From Antedon mediterranea (Eukaryota > Echinodermata > Crinoidea > Comatulida > Antedonidae), in NCBI RefSeq assembly GCF_964355755.1, contig NC_092679.1:17040932-17104931 (forward strand): DNA of 64,000 nt. The letters run 5' to 3'. A program made the translations under genes and the position numbers. The notes beneath the pieces were generated by a model that did no database searches, was not told the origin of the DNA, and saw nothing but the letters and a program-made list of their open reading frames with translations. Below are positions 11,015-23,896 of the stretch, piece after piece (the first letter of the stretch is position 1; every line of letters starts with the position of its first letter).

Positions 11015-14000
11015 TCAATACAGCACAATCTTTAAAATATTACTGAATAAACTTACCCTAATCCGTACAGTCTTTGCCGCCCTGATGCCGTAAGGACATT
11101 TCTTCCTTACAATGGTTTTCTATTGAAGTAATAAAATGAAATTAAAATAATAATCAATAAAGATAATAATATTCATATGCAAGAATAATCTGGAGTCAAA
11201 TGGATTACCATATTTCAATAAGGGAATGGAGACTATGACAGTAGAACAGCTATTAAGAGCGTGTGGCGCAGTGTGTTGGATGTTGAATTACTGATCGTAA
11301 GATTCTGGTTCGAATCTCTACATTGTTTGTATCCTTAGATCAAGAGACAACTTTGCACGGATTACTAGCTGCATTATAGGAGTATATTTCCAGTGTTTGA
11401 TCAACAACAAAAAATGACCGGGGTAATAATGTGCAGCGCATAAAGAGTTTTTTTATATGCGCTATAAGAATGAACTATTATTATTATTAAGAGAATGTCT
11501 TCAAGACCTAAACAAAGTTACCCCTTAATAGGGTAGCCTGTAATATAAACGAAAAAGCCGCCTGGTTTGTTTCATAAGAAAGTGTCCCTTTAATAGGTGT
11601 TCCTAAGGAGGGGTCTAACTGTATGTACTTTAAACATAGCATTCATATACTAATGCGGTGGTTAAACCCAAAACCACAAAATTGCATTGTTTATTGAAAA
11701 ATGTAGTACTGTATTACACAAATTATGGCTGTTTGTCAGAAAAAAAATATATTGATTGATAATTTGTTTTGGCTACATCCCAATAGTTTATCATTTCAGT
11801 GGAAACACAAACAGAAAGTTAATCATAAAACCACTTGTAGTAGTAAACACAAAATGGCAATAGATTTAGCACTTTTACGTCCCCTGGATTTTCAGGTAGG
11901 CCTAGATAGGTATAGGTAGATCGTCATTTTTTGTATACATATTAGTGTGTTGTTTACTGTATATTGAGCATTCATTTAATGTTTTCTATAGCTACTGTAA
12001 CTTTAATATTCAAATTAAGGAAAACAAAACATCCTGCTATAGCTATAGGATCTACTAGGGGTCAATTTAAGGTCATTCTAGGTTATACGGTTCTCATGTT
12101 TTATGTATAACTTCTGATCTGGTACCCTGTAAAAATGTGTCTCTTTAAACTGTACTGTCATTCGAGATACTAATTATCTATTTAAGAACGATTGTTGTAA
12201 TCAAAGATGACTTTACCCATACCATACCTGCTGCATCTTTTCGAAATCTAAACTAGGTCGCTGCTTGCATCCATCCGACCTATACCGTTTCCTAGGCGAC
12301 ACAGAATCAATCGCAGGTCCAACATTTGCAAGAAAAATGGCTGTTTTATTTTCGGGTAATCTTATCCTCTGAATCTGTTGAGGAGGCAACGAGCTGAATT
12401 TAAGCGGAACTGGCATTATTAGGTCTTTAATCTCTTCCTCTCCCGAACTGCTATCGCCACTCACGCTCCATCGGCTGACCCGTGACCATTTTCGTTTTGC
12501 ATTTATGTGAGTGTTTGATTGTAATTTCTCAATGTTTAAGAGTTCTTCTTCGGAGCTATTGCATTCTAGTTCATTTTGAATGTTCTCTGTCGACCTATTT
12601 TCTACACGAAGTTGCTGCTTGGCCTGCAACGCAGCTCCACTAGGCCAGTTACTATTTGATGTTACTTTCCGATCTGTAAGAAAAGGAAATACATCAAATG
12701 TTTGTTTGTTTCTTAATAATCATCCTCTACTCATATGATTTGAATAAAAACATAAAATAATAGGTCAAACGGTAAAATATTTATAAAAAAAAATTAAATT
12801 CAACATTACAAATGTACATACCCATTATGCAGATCTTTAAAATAACAAGAACGTTTAGAAAATATACACATTAGAATGTAGTGTAGAACAGTAGTAATTA
12901 TTAATAGCAATGATTCACCATGCTATAAGTATTACGGTATTTTCATAATTCTATTTTTACCAGTATCAAAATAATCAATAATTCTCAAATATTAATATTA
13001 AATACATGTAGTAGTAATTTGCGTTGGGAAAAAAATTGCAGCATTAAATATTTAATTATTATTAAATTCTCATGTCAAGCAAAGAGAACTTAAAAATTAA
13101 CTAAACAGTACTACTGCACTAAAATAAACAAAAATTAAGAGATGTACAGTTAATACAGTACAGTACAAGTGGGGAAAACCAGTATACGTTTAATTCATTT
13201 TTTTTTATTCTGGTACTTTCCACAATTACTAAACTACTCTATTTATACTAACAGTAATGGTGATGAAACTCTCGAACATTCAATATATTCAGTAAACCGA
13301 ACAACAAAATAAAACAAATATTCAAAAGAGTTAGTAAATGTCAATGTATTTAAAAATCTGAATCAAAAGTAATTTATGTATGCTCAACATACTGTATGAA
13401 AATCAAAAAAAAATCATTTAAAGAATATGATGTCATTGTGTAAAATGGCAAATTGATAGATTATAAAGTTTAACATGATAAGAACTAAGGACTATAAACC
13501 ATAGGTCCAGTGTACACATCTGGCTCATGTGCACTTAAACCTAGTACATCTTTCGAGACGAGTAGGGGGTTACCTCGGTGTAATAGTATACACACAGCCA
13601 CTGTCACACACACAGACAATTATCATAACTCTCAAAAAGAGGGTCCCTTGATTGTCAGCATACGTTGGTTAGGTTAAAAAATAATGTGAAATAAATAAAA
13701 GCTATTATTAGTCGAAAAGACATTTCGCAAACAATCAGAAACACGAGTATGTGCAGAATCACATTATAGTTGAAATCAATATCTTTAGGGAATGGGGGGG
13801 GGGGGAGATTTTACTAGTTGAGTATCAACATGTAAACTATTATGCAGTGACTCAGACTTCTTATGCTATTTTATTTAAAAAGTGAGTTTCTTCCGAAAGA
13901 CCTTAGGTTTCAATATAAAGATAGTCAATATAAATTTAAATTATAAAGCACTGTAGATAACTGTCTGCAAGCAAGCAGTGCTGAGATTCATCTCTGTGAT

Positions 14001-17000
14001 ATATGTGAAGTCATTCGTGATTCAAGGTCCTTCTTCACTTGCATTTTTTTCATTCTACACGAACACTAATCTCGCACATTATTTATTTATTCCTTTAAAG
14101 CTCAGGTACAGGCATGAATTGTAAATATAATATCTGGTTAATTGTACATAAATCAAATATTTGTAACAGAAATCAAGACGAAAAACCATGAATTTCCCCT
14201 AATATGGTCAAATAAAAAATTGGGCAAAATTCTGCCAAAAAAAAACAGGAAGACATTTTCAGTAGTTAGGTAGTTAACATAATGTAATAACATGTCTGGT
14301 GACTCCCTAAAAGGTGAAAAAAGATGGTGGATATACGGTGGATAATTTTTGCTATAGCATGAAAATAAAATTCTGAAGTTGAATAAAAATACCAGAAATG
14401 TAAAATTAGAGTTATATTACCTATATTTAGTCATCTGATAACATTTTTTACCACACCGTTTATTTTGCATAGCTTTTTAAAATGCCCTCTCTATTTTTAA
14501 AATTTGTGTACAAAAGAATAGAGATTTTACTGTGTAATTTGAACTATCCCCCCACTGATATGAAAGTGCTAATTTTCAACAAGCTCCTGTAACACAAATA
14601 AAATCCCAAAAATTATGAAACATAGGGGAAACTATAGATCGATAAGTATTGGAATGTATGATCAATAGGCACCTGGCCTTTAAACTAAAAAAATTCTCCA
14701 ACTGGTTTTAAATTTATTATTTCTCAGTACAGCTGGAAAATACCAAGTGATGCAATGTAAAGTACTATAGGAAAAACCCCAAAAGAAATGACTAAACAAA
14801 TATACTGTACTACTGTATCATACTAGTACTGTACATTGAAATATAGTGATTTTAACAAAATAAAAAATAATACATTTATTTACTGGCGGTAATACCGTTA
14901 TTTTATCAATTTAATTTGAATTCTTTTACATTTTTTTCATACCAGATTTTATCATCAATTTACTGTAGTAACAATTTTTTTTTTTTTTTTTATTATTAAG
15001 ACAGGATGAAAATAACTGATGATACTTTAATAAATAATCTATATTATCAGTAATATATTACTGTAGATAACATTACCTTTGAATAGTAACTCAACTTCTT
15101 TATTCTCATCTTCAGAATCGGAATTCACTTCCTGAAAGAGAATGTAAAATTATTTTCCCACTATCAGCTTTCCATATTATGAAAATAGATCAAATTAATG
15201 TGTAAACAATACCAGTTTAAAAAAATTATATTACATGAAGTTATTTGCATAAAACTGTAACATGAGGAGCCTTGCTTTATTTTAAGGTTAAATATATAAT
15301 TATTATTTTAAGGTTAAATATATAATTATTATTTTAAGTATGCTTCAATTTGTTTACTGGTTGATCCAGAATTTAAATCGGGATGGGCGGGGCTTTCATT
15401 TTGATTCATTTATTTAATCTAATTTATTGACCAATTGGCGTTACCGTTTATTGACCAATTGGCAGTTTTGCTAGAATATTTAATTGGTAATGGTATGGTA
15501 TATGTTGAGCTGTCGCTGTTAAATAGTTGGAATATTGCACGGCCTGTTAGTGTTAAATAGTTGGAATATTGTGGCCTATTAAATAGTCATGGGCTGTTGA
15601 ATAGTGTAACATTATGACCCACAGTAATAAACAAAACAGAATATTAAATTTGTAATAATGGTATATGTTGAGCTGTTAGTCGTCGCTGTTAAATAGTTGG
15701 AATATTGCACGGCCTGTTAGTGTTAAATATTGTGGCCTATTGAATAGTGTAATATTATGACCCACAGTAATAAGTAATGGAATATAAAAATGACCTAATA
15801 AACAACAGAATTACACAGTGGAATATTATATAATGCCCTAATAAACTTTGGAATATAATGACCTACAGTGTTAGTAAACAGTGGAATATAATGACCAAAT
15901 AAACAATAGAAAATATTGACCTAATAAACATTGGAATATAACAACAGTTTTAATAATAGTGGAATATCATGACCAATTAAACCGTGCAAAATAATGACGT
16001 ACAGTTATTTTATCTTTTAATTGTAATTTTGTTCTTTATGATTTTTTCTGTATGTTTTACCATATTTTCTGTAGAGGAAAACAATTTTTCCATGTATAAC
16101 TTTTTATATATGGAACGAATAAAGATTTGATTTGAAGTGAAATATAATGACCTCTAACAAACAGTGGAATATCATTAACAACAGTGGAATATGAATATGA
16201 CCTAATAGTGAAATATCATGACCTAAAAAAAGAAAATATCGTACTAATATAAACAGTGGAATATTGTGCTGTTTAGAATAGTGGAAAGTACAGTAGGCCT
16301 ACTGTAAACTCTGTGACCTTATGTAATCAATTATATATCAAAAATCTAAATTTACTATGACCTTACATTCAGTATTTAATTTGCTGCCTGAATGCATTGC
16401 ATAGTCAGCTTGGAGAAAGGCTCACTGGTGGTATAATGTATCAAATTAGACATGAACTGAAAACACATCATTTCTTAAATACACTCGTTCTGCTATCATG
16501 AAACACAATGGAATTAATTTTGGACAAAGACAATTTCTTCTGTTACTCAATCAAAGATACTATCATTATAAATGCAGCAGTTTCTCGTACTGCAATGGTT
16601 TAAACTAAATGTCTCTTTTTTAAATCATGAATTTATACATCAAAAGAAGTTTTAAAAAAAGGATATGCCCCACCAAAACTGTTATAATCATAATTAAAAG
16701 CTTATTTCCTGTCGTTTTTCCTTTTTTTTTTAATTTGTCAAACTACTCTGAATTGGCACCCACCTTAATTTCAATAACTATAAATATATTGCCTTCTTTG
16801 ACCATTTCAAGGACCACTGTTACTGTACAATCACTAATTCCATTTTTGAAAACAAAACACCCTTATCTGATAATCAATAATGGATTTTAAAACTACAGTA
16901 GCCTCATAACACGTTAGTTAGTAGTATTTAACTAAATTTAGTAGTATGGTGCCCAAAGCCTTCCACTTAAATAGATAATAAGATATCAGTTTTCCTGCCA

Positions 17001-18680
17001 AAATTCACTTCGTCTTGATTCAGAGAATTTCAAGTAAAAACTTTAGGCGTGCATCAAGGCTCCAGGCATGCATGATTGATTGTAACGTTGAAACTACCAA
17101 CCTTCGCTACCTCCTACGCCCCTTAATAGTAGGTAAAATAGGTTGCCAAACGGGTCTAAAATTCTTAATTTTATTCCTATTACAATAATCCAATAATACG
17201 AAATATGGTCATGAAAATGTTAATTGGTACATGTACACTAGTGTATAAACATAGAATCGGAAATCTACTAAATGAAGAAAACAAGTTAAAAGACAAGTCT
17301 ATGCAAGTCTATTTGATTAACCAAGAGATAACTGTAAAGTTCATTATTGAAATACACAATAAACACTTTTGTTCTGAATAACCTCAAAGTTTGATCAGGC
17401 CTATCCGTTGGTACAGTAGGTATGGAATTACACAAATAATCTTTGGATTGCAACATGGAATATACACTATCTATAATGCTAATGAATTGGTCGCGTAATT
17501 TTACGTACTGTATCTCATCCGAAACCGCTGAATGATACATGCTCACATTTGGCACACTAATGGGCAGCACACAATAAGCAAAACACTTTCCAGAATTTTA
17601 AGGATAAACACAAAAAAAAAGGCAAAAAATAACAGGAAGGAATACTTTGTTATATGGGCGTAAATAGTTCCAAATTTTATGGACAATTTTTTTTTTTTTT
17701 AATAATTTGTCAGATTAAAATTTATCCACGAAGAGTGTGCTTTTAGTACACTTATTCATCCCATGCGAATTAGTATATAAACCACATATTAAGGCAGAAA
17801 AAGTTGTTGCTGCTAGTTCCATTAAATAATATAAGTTTGGGGGGAAGCATGGGTACACGCACAACATTTTTAAGAGGGGAATGTCACCCGTTTGTTACCG
17901 TATGTCAACGCTTCCATATTCTAGTTTCTAAAGAATTGCTAGAAAAAAAACAGATTGCCGAATAAAATTAAGACCTACAAAATATGGCACTTCACCAGGG
18001 GTGTTTCGATCAAAATACTAAGTTGTAATTCTCCTTAACAGAGAGTAAAGGTCTATGTCGGTTTATCTAGGTAAGCTTGGCACTCAGTTAGTCGTGCAGC
18101 TCTGTAATTGGATTGCATACCTTGTTTTTTAGTGTGTTGGTGTACGGGTTACTGTGTCGTTAATAATATGTAATGTATTTGAGATGATGCAACATGAAAA
18201 AAGAAAAATATTTTTCTGTATTAATATATAATATGTAAATACCAAAATATTCAGGAAACTGATTAATAATATAATTATGTGATATGATGCAGTGAAATAA
18301 TTAGTTGCAGCACGGCGGAGTTAGTAAAGCTATGCATGTTGTAAGGATTTAATAAAATAATCATCTTTTTTTAATTGAATGCTAATATAATAGGCCTAAT
18401 TAATAATAGTAATGCCTATCATTCTAGTCAATCTAGGCCAGACAGGGCCTAGGCACATTACTATAATATTTACCATACATATTACGAAAATATTGAAGGT
18501 GTTTAATTCAAAATCCGGGTTCAATATTTTATTAGTAAAATACTGATGATTATTTGCTAGTACAGACAGAGCTGAGTACAGTATTGGACTTTTGCCAAAT
18601 CTTACCTTCACATTTAAGACAAATGGCTGTATTTCATTGAGAGATTGAGCACGAAGTCTCTGTGTAATAAATTTCAACAT
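11015..18680 (-). CDS. FAM53: FAM53 family protein (simplet-like)
   Basis: Exons on the minus strand: 18606-18680 (start ATG, 25 codons), 15077-15131, 12228-12673 and a probable last exon 11015-11119. Phases are 0, 1 and 0 with AG/GT at each junction; the model gives about 226 residues, shorter than vertebrate FAM53 proteins (about 390-420). Two family signatures are seen: the N-terminus MLKFITQRLRAQSLNEIQ parallels the conserved FAM53 start, and KQRPSLDFEKMQQ preceded by a PRKR basic stretch matches the conserved C-terminal nuclear motif. The middle is Ser/Glu-rich (SSSGEEE, SSEEELL). FAM53 proteins are nuclear regulators (FAM53B/simplet promotes nuclear beta-catenin). The last exon is the weakest part: 11057-11119 could instead be internal, because GTAAGT follows it. 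Confidence 0.8.
11255..11490 (+). mobile_element. SINE family 2 (tRNA-derived), near full length
   Basis: The head has an A-box-like GTGTGGCGCAGTGTGTTGGA and a B-box-like GGTTCGAATCT about 40 bp later, as in a tRNA-derived pol III promoter. The body contains GACAACTTTGCACGGATTAC and AATAATGTGCAGCGCATAAA. The tail ends in (ATT)n after AAGAATGAAC. The body recurs at 40683-40858, confirming a dispersed family. Confidence 0.8.
12674..15076 (-). other. intron 2 of the FAM53-like gene
   Basis: AT-rich intron with no additional exon that I can support. It contains the SINE fragment at 13487-13603, a poly-G run near 13794 and a poly-T run near 14976. Confidence 0.6.
13487..13603 (+). mobile_element. 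SINE family 1, internal fragment
   Basis: Contains AAGGACTATAAACCATAGG, ACATCTTTCGAGACGAGTAG and CACAGCCACTG in family order. Both the tRNA head and the 3' end are missing. Confidence 0.8.
15276..16290. repeat. duplications and TGGAATAT-rich degenerate repeat in FAM53 intron 1
   Basis: A 29-bp block (TTATTTTAAGGTTAAATATA...) is duplicated at 15276-15335. Blocks reading GTTGAGCTGT...GTTAAATAGTTGGAATATTG occur at about 15500-15570 and 15660-15745. The rest to about 16290 is a loose tandem field of AACAGTGGAATATAATGACC. At 16005-16138 it is interrupted by a retrotransposon-like tail ending AATAAAGATTTGATTTGA. Confidence 0.7.
16291..18605 (-). other. remaining intron 1 of the FAM53-like gene
   Basis: No convincing exon. 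A minus-strand frame at 17286-17570 reads smoothly, but its possible splice sites do not fit the phases of the flanking exons, so it is not included. Confidence 0.5.
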
Positions 18681-18913
18681 TTCAGTGAATGTTGAAGGTT
18701 AAACCACTGAAATTGTCTTTGTTTTTGTGAAAATAATTGGCCAGTTCTTGGAGTTGGATTTGGCCTTTCTGTATCTCTCCTCTCCCCTTGTTCACTTGTA
18801 CCATCGTCGTCGACAGAAAAAAACTCACAAACAAAACCTTCACTGTCATGAACTACACCGCCTAAAACAAACGGGTCACGACATCTGTAAAGTCTAAAAT
18901 ACTTATTGAACAA
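18674..18913 (-). other. upstream ORF overlapping the FAM53-like start codon
   Basis: A 79-codon minus-strand frame ends in a TGA (18674-18676) just past the FAM53 ATG (18678-18680), in another frame. It looks codon-like (acidic VDDDGTSEQGERRD stretch). TTTACAG upstream could be an acceptor. It may be a 5'UTR exon with a uORF or a remnant of an alternative 5' end. Confidence 0.35.
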
Positions 18914-20085
18914 GTCATACAGCCATTAGGCTTACAAACAACAGATTTCTAGACAATTTTGCCAACAAAAGACATTCTACAACAATAGTATTTTGTCACT
19001 AACGTACGCCTTCTCTTGGAGTAGGTTGACACTACGTGCGATTCCGTGTAAAGCGTACAGTTTTATAGGGGGTCAGTCATGATATACGCTTCCTGATTGG
19101 ACAATTTTTGACCTCTTTAAAGGATCTAATAAAAAAATATTTTGCTTTGTGCTGAACATAGACTTTCTGCATTGCAATGACATCTACTAGAGTGATTGTC
19201 TACCACAGCAGGATTTGCGAGATAGTTACTACAAGAAAGAGAAGTAATCACGTGGGTACTCGTAAGACTTTACAATGTTAAAAAATGTCACATTTTAAAA
19301 TACTGTAATCATGGAGGTATAATTTAAATAAAAGTGTAATACTAATTTTGAGGAATGCGGGGAGAAGGGAAAATGTTTCTTAATATTCATTATTAATATA
19401 TAATATCTTTATATATCATCAACATAATCATATGTTTTCATCTAGTCAATTTGTATTATAAAATAAAACTTGACTTCCAATAGCAATACAATATTGTTGT
19501 ATACATTTATCTTCTAAAACGTCCTTTTAAAATTGTATTTATGCAACCCATCTGAGTAATATCATTATTATATGTCATATTATACAAAAATGCCTACTCA
19601 ATTAATTGAATCAAGATAATGAAATGAAGCGAAAATTTTAATTAATATTTAAATATTAATTTATAATAATAAATATTATAATTGCAGTAGGTTCGCGTAT
19701 ATATAAATATCGTTGCATATTTATTTTTACACTGTATTTTATCTTTTTAATAATTTTTTTTCTTTTGTATTTTAAATGCAGCCACGTGAAATTTTATTAA
19801 GAGTTCTTACAAATTTTTTTTGGGCATCGAACTATTTATACAGTAATGAAATATCATCATTATTTTTGGAATTATTATACAACTAGTAGTATATATTCAG
19901 AAGTAGCAAAATAAATGCTGAGTATATTGTCCCGCGATATGCAGGCAGTCAAGAAACTTTTGTTTTGATCGTTACGCATGGGTGCTTCAAAAACATGACA
20001 CACTTGACCTTGTTTTGATGATGGTTTCGCTTCAATGATTTCACGATAGTTTGATGGCCGATCAGAGCGAGCAGCACGACGCATC
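18914..20085. other. intergenic region between divergent FAM53-like and C16orf89-like genes
   Basis: The two genes diverge from this 1.2-kb AT-rich stretch, so it should contain both promoters. No TATA box or other element can be picked with confidence. Confidence 0.5.
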
Positions 20086-20094
20086 ATGATAAAG

Positions 20095-23000
20095 ATGTCG
20101 TGGTATTTTTTACTTCATTTTACGGCGATTATTTTATCTTTCTTGACAAAACTCAATGCTGCAGAAAATTCTGCTGGTATTCAAGATGTTAATGGTGCTC
20201 TAACACGGCTTTTATACTTCCTTGACGATCAGCATCGGATGATAAACGTAGACTGTATTTTTAGCCTCAGGATGGTTGAAGGTAGAGCGCCTCGCTGCAG
20301 CTTGGCTGCCTGCCAGGGCAACCTCAATTACGCCTTGTCTGGGCCTAGCTAACATGTTAACATGCGCATGAACAATGATATTCTTTTAACAGTTCTACTA
20401 ATAGACCGCTTGTGTCAAATAAATAACTGAAAAAAGTGATAGGCACTAACAGCAAAATTACTAACTAAAAAAGACAAGAGTTTTGGACAAATTTAATTAA
20501 TCCCAGCAGAAAGAGAGGAGTACATACAGTTTGCCTAGATTTTATAAACATACATTTTTTTTTTACTATTAAAGGTCAGCTTGCATCGGTACAAGATTCA
20601 TACGCAGAAGGAAATCTACCACACGTACATAATACAATTATAAACTCCCTCAACAATTTACGAAAGAAGACTGGCCTCATCAACAGAAAGGCTCTGGGAT
20701 ACACGTTGGGCCGAGATCCAGCTTATACAAAATCGTTTCTACGTGTGATCGATACACCATTTCAAATCAAGTATATGTTTAGAGAAATTCAGCCTGGTTT
20801 TTCACCAAAAAAGGAAAGAGGCATTGATGGTAGGTATCATACAGTAACATCATTGCAGCACTTATATTGGATATGAAGGATCATTTTAAACCCTATGTTG
20901 TCCCCCTTAGAAAATATTTTTTTCAAACTTTTTTGTTGAATACTGTATGCCATCGCCGTTCCATAATAGTTAATTAATTTGACCAAAAATTGGATTTAAA
21001 AAATATATATATTTACCTGAAAAAAACAAAAACTAGTCAAATTGGAATCGGTTTTTGGTTTTATTTAACTGGTTGTTTTGTCTTTTTATAAATAAAAACA
21101 TATTTTTTGTGCAGAAGTGATTAACTTTATTAAAATTACAAAAGGCTTATTTAAAATTACTTTTTCTCATGTTTTTGGAGACAATACATCTTTAAATTTA
21201 AAAGAACATGAATTTTATTACAATTTTTGTCTTATATTTTATATAAAAAATTCTTCATAATTTAACTCAGAACAATCTTACATTTTGAAACACAAAACTC
21301 TAGGCTTAGCCATTCAGAAATTGATCTGCACACCTGTGAATTAATTTGTTAACTAATAATGGGTAATCATTTTCAAGTATTAAATAATTTGAATTGCCAG
21401 CAGATTTTACAGAAGATCTAAGTGATAAATGTGTATCAAATCTCCTTGGATCAGAAATGTTTGAACCTTGTACTTTCACTAATGAGTGTTGGCACTTCCT
21501 AACAATGCCAGATACGTCAGGCTACACTACTACTCACCAAGCCCTGTTTTTACTGATTGCGGAAAAGGTAATTTCTGTTCAGTTCTCATTATATGATGAC
21601 TATAAAATGTAAAGAATTTAATAAACATATAAATATCAAATAGAAAGCCACTCTGTAAAATTCTTCTATATAAGATTTCTCCGGGAAAAATATATAAATC
21701 CAAAGGCAAATGACTGAGGGTATCAGTGGCTGGATCTCAATGGAGATACAAACAAATAAGCAAAAAGGTAATATGCATAGTGCATTTTGCAGTGTTATTT
21801 CAATCCATACATAATATTAAAGCTTTTGGGTGCATAGCTGTTGAGAACATGTACTACAAATGAAGATAGGCATTATATACCAATAGATAAAAGTTTTGGT
21901 CCTCTCTCCTTCATCTTTTTTGTTTTCTTTGTAATGTATTATACCATATGGACAATTGTGTGAAATAAAAGTTGAATTGAAATTAGAGTGTGATTACATT
22001 TGTTTACAGGCCAACTGTATGTATAAAATAGCAGATAAAGCAGCAGAAGTTGGGTTATATAGTATTGATAGGCTTTATGAAAGAATATGTACATTAATAT
22101 ACCACGAAGCTAAGCAACTAGCAGAAATGGATACATTTCCGGACGATGACAAAGATTTATTCATGGAACAAAGTAAGATATTCGCATAGTTTGACACAAG
22201 GGTTTTTGGGAGTGTTTGTAGGAAAGAGTTATTACATAAAACACAGGAGTAAAATAAATAAAAAGGTGTTTAGCTGTGCCTTGGGTTGTGTGGCTGCAGC
22301 TTGGGTGGGTGGCTGTGCCTTGGGTTGTGTGGCTGCAGCTTATGTGGTTGGCTTGGGTGGGTGAGTGGTGGATGTCTGCAATGGTGTGTGGCTGCAGCTT
22401 GTGTGGTTGGTTGGTGGTTGCACCTTTGGTTGTTAGGCTGCAGCTTATGTGGTTGGCTTGGGTGGTTGCACCTTCAATTGTTTGGCTGCAGCTTATGTTG
22501 TTGGCTTGGGCTTGGGTGGCTACAGATTATACTGTTGACTGGAGCTTGTGTGGGTGTCGTTGGCTTTAATGGATAGATGGTACGATTGTGATTAGCCACT
22601 TAATAGTGCTACCTTCTGTTTCCTTTTCATATTACCATTATGTATGTATATTTCAGTTGCCATATGTGGCCATGCAGGATTTTATCAGTTTCTGAACCCA
22701 AAATGGCTACAGCTAGTTTTATCATGGCAATCTGAAAGCGGTTGCTATAAGATAAATGATGAAAGTGAAGAAGATGAAGAAGACAGTGATAAGGATGAGC
22801 ATGTGCAACGCGAGATGTTTGGAGGTGACAATAAAGAACAGAGCATTCAAAATGAACATCAGGATATTATTGTACAAGAATTTGACAATGGAGATATTAG
22901 GTAAGTGTACAGAGTTCACAAATACTACAGAACAGGTCAGACTTTCATGAAGCACCAAGTGAAAACACAACTGCTCAAAAACAGAATGGCTGTGATACGT

Positions 23001-23896
23001 AACAAACTTCTTCAATTTTTATTAGGACTACTGATGTTAATTATATCAAGTTGAGAACTCTGCTAGTAATTTCTAGCGATGCTTATTCAGATTGATAGTC
23101 TTAATAAGAATGCATATCCTAGGTTTCTAAATATAAACGAACAACCTTCATTTTAGAATAAGATGGACACCCTAAGTTTCTAGTTTTAAAGTAGAAAAAT
23201 ATAGTAGCTACTCCATGATTATGATTTTTTTTACAGAAGAGGGGTTAAACCAGCTGAAATTACTTCAAAATTCACAGGAAGAAAATTATTGAAAGAAATA
23301 GTTCTACCAAATACAGGTAAATTTCTAAAATTAGGCCTACTGATATGCATTCAAGAAAAATATTATTTGCCCATCCTATACTAGATGTTACCTAATAATG
23401 AATTTGCTTTTACCTTTTACATTGATAGAGATGGCCTGAAAATGGGCAAGAATTACAGAACGTCATATTGGCTATTGCATATTCAACATATACATAAGTT
23501 TACATTTAAAATATTCATAACTCATAAATATTTAAATTTACAGGTGGTTGTTTATCTCACATGTCGGGAATAGCAGCCGCTTGCCTTACCATGTTTTTCC
23601 GTTACTTCTTGTCGGTGGATAAATACATGGAATTTTTGTCAAGGGATGGAAATATCGGAGTAGATCTAGAAGGAAGAGTTATTCGCGTGCACGCAAATAA
23701 TCTAGAAAACATTGATCACTTTAAAGACATTACGTTAGATCAAGTTTCCCATGACAAAGATCGATCTGTATCCATAATTGACAAAGTATCCGTGCAGGGT
23801 ATGATCATGATTTTCATCTGCGTCTGTTTGATGATATGCTTTGTGAAAAATATGAGAAGGGGGAATATTAGAACTTGGATAAAGAGGCGTTTCTGA
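20095..23896 (+). CDS. C16orf89-like (UPF0764) protein with C-terminal membrane segment
   Basis: Seven exons: 20095-20281, 20575-20829, 21404-21567 (or from 21401), 22010-22172, 22657-22900, 23237-23316 and 23544-23896; all have AG/GT and matching phases, giving about 481 residues. An upstream in-frame ATG at 20086 adds three residues. Residues 1-27 form a signal peptide. Family landmarks, in order: EGQLASVQ, EIQPGFSP, DKCVSNLLG, GYTTTHQALFLL, DLFMEQ then IAICGHAGFYQFL, WLQLVLSWQ, and GGCLSHMSGIAAAC. Vertebrate C16orf89 is a thyroid-enriched secreted protein of unknown activity, roughly 360-400 residues. Here an acidic insert (EESEEDEED-type) lies in exon 5. The protein ends with a hydrophobic stretch (MIMIFICVCLMICFV) followed by basic residues, suggesting a type I membrane anchor instead of secretion. 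Confidence 0.88.
22270..22570. repeat. GGCTGCAGCTTGTGTGG degenerate tandem repeat
   Basis: GT-rich repeat with a variable unit around GTGTGGCTGCAGCTT(A/G)TGTGGTTG, wholly inside intron 4 of the C16orf89-like gene. Its Trp/Gly/Leu-rich frames are repeat artefacts. Confidence 0.8.

Noticed and set aside
11255-11330. tRNA gene
   Set aside because: A and B boxes are present, but the body cannot be a tRNA cloverleaf and the sequence continues into a repeated SINE body.
17286-17570. 94-codon minus frame considered as a FAM53 exon
   Set aside because: Its possible acceptors leave the wrong phase between exons 1 and 2, and its possible donor (GTTATT) is weak.
19875-20087. 70-codon minus frame overlapping the C16orf89-like start
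   Set aside because: Antisense to a well-supported signal-peptide exon; no homology recognised and not compatible with FAM53 exon phases.
22276-22576. Trp/Leu/Gly-rich frames
   Set aside because: They lie in a GT-rich degenerate repeat inside an intron with proven flanking exons.
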